Shown here piece by piece: positions 44,628-56,794 of a stretch of 64,000 nucleotides of DNA (within the stretch, counting starts at the first letter, position 1; the number at the start of each line of letters is the position of its first letter). Position numbers and translations under genes: made by a program. A model generated the notes under the pieces. It was not told the origin of the DNA. It did not search any database and was given only the letters and a program-made list of their open reading frames with translations. The stretch covers positions 1-64,000 of the forward strand of contig JABSSW010000040.1 in NCBI GenBank assembly GCA_018902385.1, in the 5' to 3' direction. The stretch comes from Physcia stellaris. Lineage: Eukaryota > Ascomycota > Lecanoromycetes > Caliciales > Physciaceae.

Positions 44628-47600
44628 ATGGAGGGTTCTATCAGAGACCGTGCGGATGCTCAACCTCTTACGAACGGATTGATTAAGTATCGTCCAACAT
44701 TTGGGAGAAGGCTGCTACCACAAGTCCTTGACGAACATTCACGAACACACCCCGACAGGCTTTACGCAGCTATACCGCGCTCAACCGATATATCAAAGGG
44801 ATATCGCGATATATCATGCCGTGACATGGCCAATGCAGTCAATGGACTTGCACATTGGCTTGAGAAACAAGTAGGCCATAGTGATAAGGTCGAGACCTTG
44901 GCATACATGGGTATTGCGGATCTGCGGATCACAATTTTGTTTCTTGCCGCAATGAAATGTGGATATAAGGTGAATCAATAGCCTCTTCTTTGCTGAAGCG
45001 TTCGTGACCAAGCTTACGCTGTTTCGTAAGAGTCTTCTGCTCTCACCACGCAACCCTTTGGCAGCAAACTTCTCTTTGTTGGAGCAAACCAAATGTAAAA
45101 AGTTCTGCTTTCCCACAGAACTTCATCCGCTGGTGGACCGTATTCAACACGCTCAAACGGCCCTTTGCTGCGTCGAGATTCCGTCACTGAATGAGATTCT
45201 CGACCTCAAATCCGAGGAATATCCGTATGACTACACGTTCGACGAGGTATCTAAACGAGAGATCCTTATACTCCACTCGTCTGGCTCAACAGGTAGGTCT
45301 TGCAAAGCACATGGTCAACGAAAGAACTAATCACTGTTCAGGATTGCCCAAACCGATTACAATGACACATGGTACCTTTGCTACAATGGACAATGATCGC
45401 AACCTGCCTGACGTACAAGGCCGTAAGAGACTAGATTTCACCATCTGGGATTTTTCAGGCGGTGGCAAATTTTACACAGCATTTCCACCCTTTCATGTAA
45501 GTTTAGCCGTCATCAATGAATGGAAGACTAGAAATTAACTTTGTTTTAGTTGGCTGGGGTCGTCGCTACTGCAAGTGGGTAATGATGATTGTAGAATACG
45601 AGACTAGAAACTGATAGCGTGCAGTTGTGCCTATATTCTCTGAAGCAAGTGCGGTGGTCCTTGGACCTGGATCGAGGCCGGCTACTGGTGCGCTAGTTAG
45701 AGATATAATGCAGTATCACTGCTTAAGAGCGCTTTTCGTCCCGCCTTCGATCATTGAGCAACTACTTCAAGAACCTGAAGGCGTGGACGAGCTTGCAAAA
45801 CTGGATTGGCTAGCCTACACGGGTGGACCATTGTCACCGTCTGCTGGGGACATTGCGAGCAAGGTCGTCGATATATGTCAGTACTTTGGTATAACGGAGA
45901 CATTGCCACTTCAACAGCTTGTACCCTCAAGGCAAGACTGGGCTTACATCGAGTGGAATCCATGTCGAAAAATCGAACTACAGCCTTCAGACGATGAAGC
46001 ATATGAGCTGGTCGTACTCCAGGATGATAGTACTGAACATATCTCAGGACTGGATCATAATTACCCTGGTGTGAGTCAGTGGCATACCAAGGACCTTTTC
46101 AGACAGCATCCGACCAATCCGAGGCTGTGGTGCTTCCATGGTCGTAAAGACGATATCATTGTATTGTCCAATGGTGAAAAATTCAATCCTGTTCCAATGG
46201 AAGCTTTGTTACATGGGCATTCACTCATTGCAGGGGCTCTTGTAGTCGGTCAAGGCAAGGTTCAAGCCGCTTTACTCCTTGAACCGAAACAGGAGGTAAT
46301 ATCCTCAAACTCCCTTATTACAGAAATCTGGCCCTTGGTTGAGCAAGCGAATCGCTTAGTACCGGGTCATGGCCAGATAACTCGATCGAACATCATTATT
46401 GCAAGTCCAGGAAAACCGTTCCAACGAGCCGGGAAAGGTACTATAGTCCGGAGGTTGACTGAACAGTCTTACGATACAGAAATCGAGCGTCTATACGAAC
46501 TATCCAATGAAGCAAGTCACGAAGACATACCCAAACTCCCAGCATCACCTGACCTCCTTGCTATGCGGCAGTTTGTAGCAGCCTGCGTCCGGTCTTCATG
46601 CTTGGAAATTGAGATAAGTGACGATGACGACATCTTCGTGCTGGGAATTGATTCTCTCAAAGCGGTGACCGTAGCTGCCATATTTAAGGTTGGCCTTCGG
46701 AATCACAGAGATGACCTCGAGCTAGCCTGGCTTTCGGACAAAACTCTTTACGAATATCCAACCATTACGCAGTTGTCCGAGAAGATCTACCGATTTCTCA
46801 TCGCAGGTGAATCACAAAATGAAGGATCAAACGGTGAGCCTGTAAGTCGTACGACGCGAATGACGGCACTTATCGAGAAGTACTCTCAAAATCTTTTGCA
46901 ACAATCAACGCACACCTTGCTGCCTAAGACTGCAGAGATCTCAGTAGCTCTTACAGGCTCTACCGGAGCACTTGGACACCACCTCTTGCAAGCCCTTCTC
47001 GAGTCCCCCAACATCACCCATATCTACTGCCTAAACCGTTCCCCCGACGCGCACGAACGGCACCTCACAATCTGTGCCCAGCAAGGCACCCCTCCTCCCT
47101 CAGACACCAAAGTGAGCTATCTACACGTAGACTTCAGCAAGGACAACCTCGGGCTATCACCCGCCGTCCTCGACGACCTAGAAGCAAAAGTCGACACCAT
47201 ACTCCACAACGCCTGGAAAGTAGACTTCAAGCACACCCTCCGCTCCTACGAAGCGGTCCACATCCGCGGTCTCCGACAACTCATCGACCTCAGCCTCCGC
47301 AGCGCCCGCCGCCCACGCATCGTCTTCATCTCCTCCGCCTCCGTCGCCGGGAACTGGATCCCGCTGCACCGCGCCCTCAACCTCCCCGCGCCCCCGGTCC
47401 CAGAATCCATCCTCCAAGACCCCGCCGCCGCGCAGCACACAGGCTACGCGGAATCCAAGTTCGTCGCAGAACACATCCTCGATATCGCGGCTAAGCGCGC
47501 GCGCCTCCCCGTTACGGTGCTGAGGGTAGGCCAGATTGCGGGCTCGACGCGGGAGCGCGACGCACCGTGGCCGGCGCAGGAGTGGATCCCGAGCGTGATT

Positions 47601-48005
47601 CAGACGGCGAAAGCGATGGGCGTGCTGCCAAGGGAGCTGGGGCCGGTGGATTGGATCCCGGTTGATCTGCTTGCGGGCGTGGTGGCGGAGATTTTGCGAG
47701 CTGATCGCAAAGGTGATGTTGGGGCGCTAGGGCAAGGGGAAGGGGCGCGGGTATACAACCTCACCAACCCCCACGTGACCCAGTGGGCGGAATTACTACC
47801 CACCCTCCAAACCCATTTAGGCACTGAAGCTATTATCCCATTGAAAGAATGGATCCAGAGGCTAGAGACGCACGATCGCAGCGATGTGAACCAGTTGGTG
47901 CAGAAACCGGCGCTGAAGCTGCTGGATCTGCTCAAGGGGATCGAGGCTGGGGATGGGGAATTGAGGTTCGAGACTGGGAGGGCGAGGGAGGGGGTAAGGG
48001 CTTGA
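44628..48005 (+). CDS. NRPS-like adenylate-forming reductase (A-T-R)
   Basis: ATG at 44,628 (MEGSIRDRADAQPL). Adenylation domain: ILHSSGSTGLPKPITMTHG (A3) split by an intron at 45,293, FGITET (A5), LWCFHGRKDDIIVLSNGEKFNP (A7-A8) and GKGTIVRR (A10 Lys). Carrier domain: DDIFVLGIDSLKAV with the phosphopantetheine Ser. Reductase: VALTGSTGALGHHLLQALL (NADPH-binding GxxGxxG), VFISSASVAGN and YAESKFVAE (catalytic Tyr/Lys). Introns near 44,970, 45,293, 45,497 and 45,575. About 1,050 residues, the normal A-T-R length. Such enzymes activate one carboxylic acid and release it as aldehyde or alcohol without peptide-bond formation. The 3-prime half is clearly GC-richer in third positions than the 5-prime half. 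Substrate not predictable by eye. Probable core enzyme of the cluster. Confidence 0.9.
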
Positions 48006-48408
48006 GGGGACTGGAGAGCGTTGGGGAGGTGTGGATGGGGGTGGTTGAGGGGTGGGGATTTTAGGGGGTTGGGGGAGTGGATGTGGCAGTGGGATTTTTA
48101 AGTTGCGATTCGGCGCTGAAACTGGAGTGCAGAGCGAGAGATGTGATATGAGGAGCTACAAGCGTGATCATGCAAGAACTCAATGAACCCTTTTTCAGAC
48201 ACCTATCATTAGAAGCAAGACTCAGCGCGATCTATATCTCCCTTTCCCATACGACTACAGCACTAATACGGTATCTAGAGCTCCGCTCCACCTCGAACAT
48301 CTAGCCTCCAAGTCCCAGTCTATCACATTTCAGTGTATAGTGTTACTGATACTCGACGGGGGCATACAGCGCCGTGCAAATTATTTCCTGGCTAGCGATC
48401 TGCGATAG

Positions 48409-48681
48409 TATCCCATGGGCTGGAAAGAAGTGGCTCACTTTTGCTTGGCAACCTCCCATCGAACTCTATACACCCTCTAACGCTGTACAACAATTGTCAA
48501 AATTGATATCGAGTTTCAAGATCTTGACATCATACACGTTCGCATATGAATTGCATATGAAAGTTTCAATGTTATGTTTTATCGCGAAATGAAAGTGTTT
48601 TTGTCTTTGTTGCAACGTCGTGGGTGTATTGAATGTTCGCGGTGCACCTCTGAAAAGTGAGCCACGCGAGCCCATGGGATA
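48409..48681. mobile_element. MITE, TCCCATGG family
   Basis: 273 bp. TA-flanked inverted ends: TATCCCATGGGCTGG...GTGGCTCACTTTT on the left and, as complement, TATCCCATGGGCTCG...GTGGCTCACTTTT on the right. No coding capacity. Same end type as the elements at 32,657, 49,641 and 60,931. Confidence 0.85.
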
Positions 48682-49640
48682 AGCAGCAAGCTCAACTCCG
48701 AAAAGTATCTACGCTTTACCCTTCCCCTCCCCGAGGTACCATAAAGCCCACACTGCTGCACCCAAAATCATTCGTGAATATATATATACCCCCAAACCCT
48801 TCGAAAACCTGTTTCTTTATACTTCTCCCGAACCCCCAAAACCCCCATAAAAGAGCATTCATGACGCAGACCTCCTTCCCCCACCCTCCCCGCTAACAGA
48901 GCTTGTTATACTTCAGTAGTCTTATGCCATCGTCACGTACTTTCCATGACTGTCCAAGGCCTCATTAGGGAGTCGGGAGATGAGCAAGGAAGAAGTCAGC
49001 TTTTAATAAAAATGAGCCGATTACTCTCATATTGCGAAGAGCTCGGGATGGAGGTTTAGTCTGGATCAGGGATGGATGGAGTGAAAAGAAATAGATTTAG
49101 ATTGAGTGCGGGATTGAGTTGAGAGAAGGGAGGTGAGACTCTACTGGGACTGAGGAGTGCTGAAGCGAGAGGTGGGGGATTCATATCATCCACGCACCCC
49201 ACACATCCCCAACCCCCTCAACCTTCATCCTTCCCCAAAACCCCTCAACACCAAGTTTAACCATCCACCATCCTTCATACAAGAACCCCCCCCATCACAT
49301 CAACAATACCATCCCCCCAACTCTCAGCCCAGCATGACTGAGGGAGGCTTCGGATGAGATATCAAGAAGTTGGTACCTCACCTCACCTTTTAGGTTTCCT
49401 GTGGCCTAGATAGTGGTACTTCATTGGCGCTTGAGGCGGCTGGTGAGTTCCTTGGGCGCCGAACAAGTGGTGTTGGGGTAATGAGGATGTTTGGGGTAAG
49501 GGAGCGGGACAGGGTACGTGGTTGGGCTGTGGAGTTGAGATTCGGGTGGAATGAGATCCGAGAAGGGGGTGAGGGGGGATGGGGGAATAAGGAGGGGGGT
49601 TGAGTTGGGGATTTGAGTATTTTCTTTTGAAAGTTGGGCG

Positions 49641-49935
49641 TATCCCTTGGGCTGGTGTGATGCTTATTTTTTTGTGCTTATTTTTTTGGCATTTCCCATC
49701 AACTATCATCTCGGCTACCCGAACTTTAAGAATCATACAGCGCAAACAAACCGCAATGTTTTCATTTCAAATTTTCATGACATGTTCAGATTATCGTTGA
49801 TTGATATTTCAGCTTTTGATTCGATATTATATCTCAGGAAATGATAGTTTTTCGAAATTAAGAAATAAAAAAGGAGGTCAGTTGCTGAAGGTTAGGGTTG
49901 AACGTAAGCTTCACTTCGCACCAGCCCAAGGGATA
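49641..49935. mobile_element. MITE, TCCCTTGG variant
   Basis: 295 bp. TA-flanked inverted ends TATCCCTTGGGCTGGTG at left and right (complement), extending imperfectly through a TGATGCTTA / GAAGCTTA continuation. The interior is AT-rich. Related to the TCCCATGG elements by end sequence and TA duplication. Confidence 0.85.
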
Positions 49936-50269
49936 GCACTCCTGCCCAGCAGGCGGAATCAACTCGCTGCATCTTCGATATGCTATGTTAAAATCGAGTG
50001 ACCGGACCTGCGTCAGGGAGGGAAATTTCAGAAGAGTATTATTCGGCATAAGTCTAGCTCTCCTCCAAAAAATCGCAGAAGCGATATTCCCGCTCACCAG
50101 CAATCCCCATGCGCTCGTGCAAATATCCACGCTGACAGTTCACTGGAAGCAACGGGTCAGTTAGCTCAATCATTTCTTTTGATGGAGGATTTAAGTATGC
50201 TAGATAAGCGAGAGCAAAAACGATTCCATTCATCGCAGATACATTACCTCCCCTCCATCTCATCACCTG

Positions 50270-50770
50270 TCTTCCCTTCTGCGTTCGAAGATCCTCGCGA
50301 GTTCTTGCTGCTGGCTTTGGGGGTTGTGGAGCGTGAGGCGTGAGGCGTGAGGCGTGGGTGAGGAAGTAGGTATTTGGGTTTTGAGGAGAGGCAAACTGAA
50401 AAGGGTTGATGGAATGGGATTGAGATGGTGCTTGAAGTGGGGAGATGGAGGGAGGAAGGAAGGGGGGGGGGGAAAGATAGTGGTATGGGAAGATATGAGA
50501 GGAATGAATGCTGGCGATTTTTTAGATTCTGCGTTCGAAGTGCCTCCTTCCTAATTCGCTGCTCCGCCCCGCGACTCTTGTTGCTGCTTCTGGGGGTTTG
50601 TGGGACGGGAGGCGTGGTTGATGAAGTAGGCACAGATGTTTGGGGAAGAGACAAACTGAAAAGTCTTGATGGAATGGGATTCAGGTGAAGTTTGGAGTGA
50701 GGAAAGGAGGGAAAAGGGAGGAAAGGGGCAGAAAGGAAGGTAGGGAGGATATTGATATTAATATTGGGAG
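50270..50770 (+). repeat. G-rich tandem repeat, ~250 bp unit, two copies
   Basis: Both copies begin at TTCTGCGTTCGAAG (50,279 and 50,526) and share TTGCTGCT...CTGGGGG, GAGGCGTG, GAAGTAGG, GGCAAACTGAAAAG / GACAAACTGAAAAG and TTGATGGAATGGGATT. Copy 1 has an extra GAGGCGT triplication near 50,330. Diverged. Confidence 0.8.
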
Positions 50771-51407
50771 CTCGCTTACTGGCGCAGGAGGGTCCTGACC
50801 TTCGGCTATTAGAGGATTTGAGGCTGGCGATTTTCTAGAATACCAGGACATTGGCACAACACGTTGCTACTACCATCTTATCAGAAATCGAGATTCCCAT
50901 TCGGTATCAACACTCAAGTTCAATTTTAATACTATTTCTCAAGTGGCAGACTAAAGGTTCTTAGTGGTACGTTGGCTGATAAAGAGTCATCTATCTCTGT
51001 GCTATGTGATCACTGTATTCTTCGCTCCATACATTCTCATTCTGCAAAAGAAAATCCCATTCGCCAAAATAGAATCCAGCACGCATTCCCATAAAATTCT
51101 CGTACTCCGCTAGCCTACTAGCTCATCACTCAAATAATCATAGTCCATAACATACAGCGAGAATCCTCAACATTTACCATCCCACAATATCCTGAAATCC
51201 TCCTCCTGTTGTATAAATCAAGGGACATACTCATAACCTCCGCCTTAATCCTTCGTCATCAAATCACGTGAATCGAAATCTCCAATTAAAATAAACAGCG
51301 TTTGTGTTCTCGCTCAGTTCGCGACTGCAGATCAGGCACTGTGAGATGGTGTGGCGGCGGGATCAGAAAAGCGCAGTGGCTTGACCGTGAATCATTGATG
51401 TGGTACC

Positions 51408-54400
51408 TCAGAAAGGATCAGGGAGTGGGGGCACTTCGTATATTTGAGTATAGTCGTAATAATCGTCTTCTTCAGAGGTGGTTTCTTCTTCCTCAACTTC
51501 CGACTCAGACTCGGAGTCGAGAGTCATAGTGATGTCTTTGAAGGGCTCGTCGCGAGACATGATGGTTTCTTCCAAAATGGTTTCCTCTTCCCCAACTTGC
51601 GACTCGGGCGCGGAGTTGGGATCAGTAGGGATAACTTTGAAGCTATGGAAGGGATTCTCGCGAGACAGGTTCACCTGAAAGCCTCCGCCGTTGCGGACTT
51701 GCGCAGTCACTGATATATCGGGTTTCACTGATATATCGGGTTCAGAGAAGGGACCAGAGACTTTCTCTATATTCTCTATAGAGGGGAATATTCCTGTACG
51801 TAGGTTGACCGTGATGTTGAGAGACTTTGACAAGATATCGCCAAACAGAATATTAAATGATAGGGTCCTCGGGTGCCTGTAGTTAATGCCGTAAGCCCAA
51901 GTCGAGCACTTGACCGATATCAACTTGTTCCACCTGCGCAAGTTTACATTTAGTACCCTTGGCCTTGGTTCTCCATGTGTTTCAAGTTTGAAAGATCCTC
52001 GTTGGACGAAGGCATAGTAATTATCTACGAGTATATCGAAGCCATGAAGAAATTCCAGATTTCTGATCGTCACTAACATCTCTGCCATGTTCCATTGGAT
52101 GTGTGGTGCGACTGACTGGATTTGCTGCCGGGATTGGATCTCTGTTGAAAGGATCGGATAAATAATTTTATTATCAAGACCCCCTATCAGAGCTAGATGT
52201 CTCATGCTCTCTCCACGTGGGCCGTGTTCCTCGGTACTAGCTCCATTTTCTAGGAGAATGGTCGATGCCTGGGTAGGGTTTGTTGACACTCGATACATAG
52301 AGCTCCCTAAGACGTGCATTAGGGCACTCAATCCCTCTTTATCTCTAGCATTGATGTTCAGACCGGCAGATACCAATGATCGGACCAGCTCCGCATGTAG
52401 CCCAGTTACACCTAGAAAGAAAGCTTCATGGCAAAGTTCCTCGTGAATAGGGTCATCAGTACGGACATGGCAGAGAAGTAACCTCGTGATGGCCGTTAGG
52501 CCGTGGCCATCTTTAGCCGCCGTAGTTCTTATCCAGCTCTTGTATATCGCGCACCTTTCTTGTGGTAGTTTGTTTCGAAGAGAGTGTTTAAGCAATAGCT
52601 GAGCGATCTGATCGCTCTGACGTTCTTCCATTGAAAAGACGAAGTCAAGGTCTGGAGGCTGATATGGAACATTTTCCGAAAGTAACAAAGCCAGCAGTGC
52701 TGTCTGCCCACGACGTACAGCCCAATCCAGTAATGACACTGGTGAAATGGACTGGAAATCTGAGGCCACAATTTCTTGAGGTGGTCCACTCTCCAGATAG
52801 TGTGATATCATGGACAGTGCGACTCCCGAGGGGCTTATCAGAGACATTCTTTCGTCACCACCTTCGTTGAGAGATTTGCTCTTCACGAGCTGCGTGATGA
52901 GGTCGCCACATTCATTCTTCACAGCGAAAATCAGAACGTAAGCTTCTACTGTTCGTAAGTCATTGTTGGAAGTATTGATCTCGAAAAAGCAGAAGTTTAT
53001 AGCCTCTATTAGGCATCTTAGGGCATGCACATCTCCTAGCAGTCAGATAGTTTTTCGATTCATGCAGCGAACAAGATTATGCGTACCTGACAGTTCACGA
53101 AAAGTGAGAAGCTCGCCGTCGACCAGAATAGTGTTGGTGGCTGCTTTGTCCAAACTCAGGGTCACGGGCTCTGTGACTACATTCAGGTCAATTCAAGGCT
53201 ATATAGAACCAAAGGGACCATCCCTTACACGCGATTGCTACCATAACCGAGCCACTTTGGTTCTGGGCGATTATTCTTGCCGATTTGGCATCTTCGGATA
53301 CCAGGAAAAGTAGTATACATGGCACATCCGTTGATTCCGTACTCAATTCACAAACCACATGCCTGACATAAGCCACCAGTCAGCCTAAAATCAGCATTTC
53401 GGGTAACAGCAGTCTTAACCTTTGCAGTAAAACTCTCTCACCGCTAGGTATCTGCGGATAAATGTCTTGTTCTGAAGTCCATCGAGGCCTCAGAAGCGAC
53501 CCCCGGGTCGAATGTGCCCAGATCTGCATGTCCTGATTTTGTAGCTCACGCAGTCTCGGTAGAACAAGTCCCAGCCTAGACAGACTTGTGAATTCCCCCC
53601 TGATTTCCTAAGAGGAAGATGCGACATCAGAACGATGACTTAACTCGAGCATAAAGGAAGCATGTGTTCACTCACGCTTGAGAGTACGCGGATCTCAGCT
53701 TGTGAGCCTGCAGTATGGAAAGGTAATTGCGGATGGCATGTTATCACATCCATCAAAATCCAAAAGGATTTGATAAGACTGACATAGGCAAAGTAGGGAA
53801 CCACTGAATGCTCAGATGTAGATATGTGGAGGAGCTCCATTTGCGCCTTCAGTGATGAGCCGATAAGCATATATAGAATCACACAAGGTCATTTATGATC
53901 ACAGCACTTAGGTACGTACAATCATTAGCCACCATCTTCCCGCCTCTACCCATCGGTCTATGCCGATAGTGCTCCACGGCTGGTCTATCTCCGCATTCTT
54001 CATGAAGGCTGCGTTCAAGTGTTCTCCGGACACTTCGTCGCCATCAACAACGGAAAGTGCAGGCGATTTGACGGATGGACTGTTTTCAACTTGATGTCCG
54101 GATATAAAACTTTTGATGGCTGCGATATCTCTGGTCAAGGCTGTATGTGTTTCTTCGATACGTTGCAAAGATGAGCTAAGACACCATCAGCTATCAGATA
54201 GAAGATTGAGTCAGGCTACATACTTGCCAACGCTAGTCAGCAGCAGATTCATCATGGTATTGTGATACACCAGCTTCACCTGAATCAGTAGAGATTAGAC
54301 TCTCAAACTAGGGGCTTACCTTGGCACGTAATCCATCAATATTGCGAGACTCCATCGACCACTTGAATTTGGCCCAAAAGGTCTTCCTTGTCGATGCAGA

Positions 54401-54670
54401 ACTTAAAGCACCGTACTTCTTAATTATTTTCTCCAGACGGGTCAATGTGTCATTAATGCCAATTTCCAGACCGTTCACTGAACGAATTCTTTCTTCGCCA
54501 GCTTGTATTAAAATTGATCCAGGATCCTGAACCGCTTCTCGAACTATCTTTATGGAATTGGATAGACTGGAGAGTTCATTGACGAGTAATTTGAAATCTT
54601 GAGGTGCACCACGGGCCACTTGGTAGCAGTCTTTGTACAGCTTCTGCTCACCATTAGTCACGAAGGACAT
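51408..54670 (-). CDS. HeLo-like N-terminal / ankyrin-repeat protein
   Basis: Minus strand, about eight exons. Exon 1 (54,670 to ~54,320) reads MSFVTNGEQKLYKDCYQVARGAPQDFKLLVNELSSLSNSIKIV, matching the HeLo-like fungal N-terminal domain of STAND proteins (PF17111-type). A small exon (KLVYHNTMMNLLLTSVGK, ~54,240) leads to a coiled coil (SLQRIEETHTALTRDIAAIKSFI, ~54,150). The middle (53,040-53,900) is split by introns and not resolved. The last exon (51,408-53,030) has degenerate ankyrin repeats (VTGLHAELVRSLVSAGLNINARDKEGLSALMHVL...ASTILLENGASTEEHG), then a beta-rich region and a very acidic tail (ESESEVEEEETTSEEDDYYDY). No NTPase motif seen. Probably a heterokaryon-incompatibility or immune-type protein; the acidic tail is unusual. 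Confidence 0.7.
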
Positions 54671-56794
54671 TCATTCGCCTCGGTATACCTACAAACGCCA
54701 GCTCCCCTACGGCGATGAAATCACTGACTCCAAACCCGAACGACATCGTGGATTTGGACACTGTCTGAGTAGACTGCGCTGCTGGACGTTAACATACAAG
54801 GCTGACGGCGAAAGAGGCAAGCTTAGATATTAGAAGTTTGGCTAGAGTTCAACGCTGCCACCACGCGGAAAGAGCAAATCTAGCTCCACTGTCAGAGAAT
54901 CAAGTTTGCACGGGATGGCAGATCCGTCAAGTAAAGTAGTCAGCGAATCAGTTCGCTCATCGCAGCAGGAATCGTCTCTCAACCAGTCGAATCAAGGAGT
55001 TCTGAAAGTCATCCCAATCGAGCAGCTTACGACTTGACCACGAACTACTGGGCCATCGTGCAAGTCGAAACCCGTAGAACAAACTGGAAGCAGGAGAGGT
55101 TGGAGTAGGCTGTGCATATATCTGTCCTATCCGTATATCGTGCCGAGGCACGAGTATGTGTAGGACAGCTTTCAATTACCGTAGTGCACCGATGGTTTGC
55201 ATAAAATACTCTAATGCAATCCTCACAATTTCATAGATACGCGTGTTAGCGCGTGTTCCATTGACGCGTGATTCAAGTTTGTTGCATAGGTACATGTATT
55301 TTTGAAAGCACAAACTCTATGCACACTCTTTATGCATGCACAACTCAAATGTAACAGAAATAATCAGAACTGGATCAGTCTAGCATTTCTACGTACTATT
55401 GAATATACAAAACCATCTGCACCATCATACAAACCGAAACGATCCTCTGCACTGCATCGTATCATTCAGTACGGTGCAAGAAATGGGCCGCACCATTTGG
55501 GCTCGAAATCGTGGTGCACCTATGGTGTAAGTGTTTCGGTGCATCATTGGGCGCCTTGTTGACAATGGATGGCGCTTCTGATGGCAAGTTTCGGATTAAA
55601 CCATTCAATATATTCTGAATCGCAGAAAACATCGTTTACGCTTAGCTGAAGCGTGGAATGAAGGCAGTAGGGTCTCACTATGTATTCATGGATGGGACAT
55701 TTCTCTTTCCCCTGTTTCAAGGGGTGGAGATGGAGCTGTGCTTTCCTCACTACTACAAGCGAGCCGCATTCCCCTCTCAATAGCAATCAGCAGAGGAACG
55801 TTTTCTGCATCACATACTAGCCCTCGTCACAAAGTTTTTTTCAATATCTCGTAGGACTTATAAGTACTTTCGCAACGTCCCCACGCTAGATTCATTGCAA
55901 TCTCGTATCTAAAGTGCTTGTGATATAGGTACGTTAAAATGAAAGATTTCTTCTAACTCCCCTATTGTCGTTATTGTATCTCGTCAGCGATGTTCACGAG
56001 GTACAAGAGCATCGTGAAAACAATTCTGCACTGAGGGCCGCTTTCGCGATGGAGCCTTTAACACCTTTTTACCCAGACCGAGGGTGACTCTTCCCTTTAG
56101 GACCATTGGCATTCTCCCAGCCGTGATCCGATTCACGGTTCCAGATGAATTCAACTGTAAAATTTCCTTGACATTGCTTGCATGATAACCATCCTGGCTA
56201 GGACTGTCGAGGGCGGTTCGTTGGAAGAAGCACTCCCCCTCAGGGTACGCGAGAGCCATGGTGAAGTGAAAGCGTAGATTGGGCAAGTATCAGATAAAAA
56301 AGAAAGGCAATGCTCGCGAACAACCTCTTTGTCAAGCTGCTAGAAAGAGGGAATTGGCAATAGGCAAGGTCTCAGGCCCAAGAAATAAAGAGAGTCCTGA
56401 TGCGGGGAAGCAATTATGAGGAGATGCTCAATGCAATCCTCTTAGAATAGGCCGACTAGAGTGAATTCCTTTTTCAGTAAAACCTTCCAGCATAAAGGAT
56501 GAGCGAATCTTTTTAGATACAAAATGCAAAATGAGGCAATGGTACATCAACCAAGACTGTCGCTGTGCATGATGCAACTACAACAACCAAGAATGTCAAT
56601 ATGCATAAGTATAAAAGCTTTCAGGTAAATGGTCCAGTAAGGATAGCACCAGCTCTTCCGTGCCACCATATCTGTGGTCACAAAGGAACCACAATCCCAT
56701 GAAGAACAGAGAATGATTGGTACCGAGGCGTGAGCTCAAAATCGATGCTGGTAAGCTGTACAGAAAATGTTTGGTACCTTCGGGTGGGGCTACC
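54671..56794. other. No convincing gene
   Basis: The only candidate is 55,984-56,286 on minus (about 90 residues from MALAYPEGECFFQRTALD), with no known family and low confidence. The rest, including the stretch from about 55,250 to 55,560 with several GTGCA/TGCAC words, shows nothing identifiable. Confidence 0.45.

Larger units (their letters stand above)
48006..51407. other. Gene-free, repeat-rich interval
   Basis: No coding region recognised. It contains two MITEs (48,409-48,681; 49,641-49,935), C-rich/G-rich strand-asymmetric stretches (49,150-49,350; 49,480-49,620) and a tandem repeat at 50,270-50,770. Frames here are translations of the low-complexity DNA. Confidence 0.65.

Noticed and set aside
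47178-47935. Minus-strand frames over the reductase domain
   Set aside because: Antisense shadows created by the C-rich third positions of the A-T-R gene.
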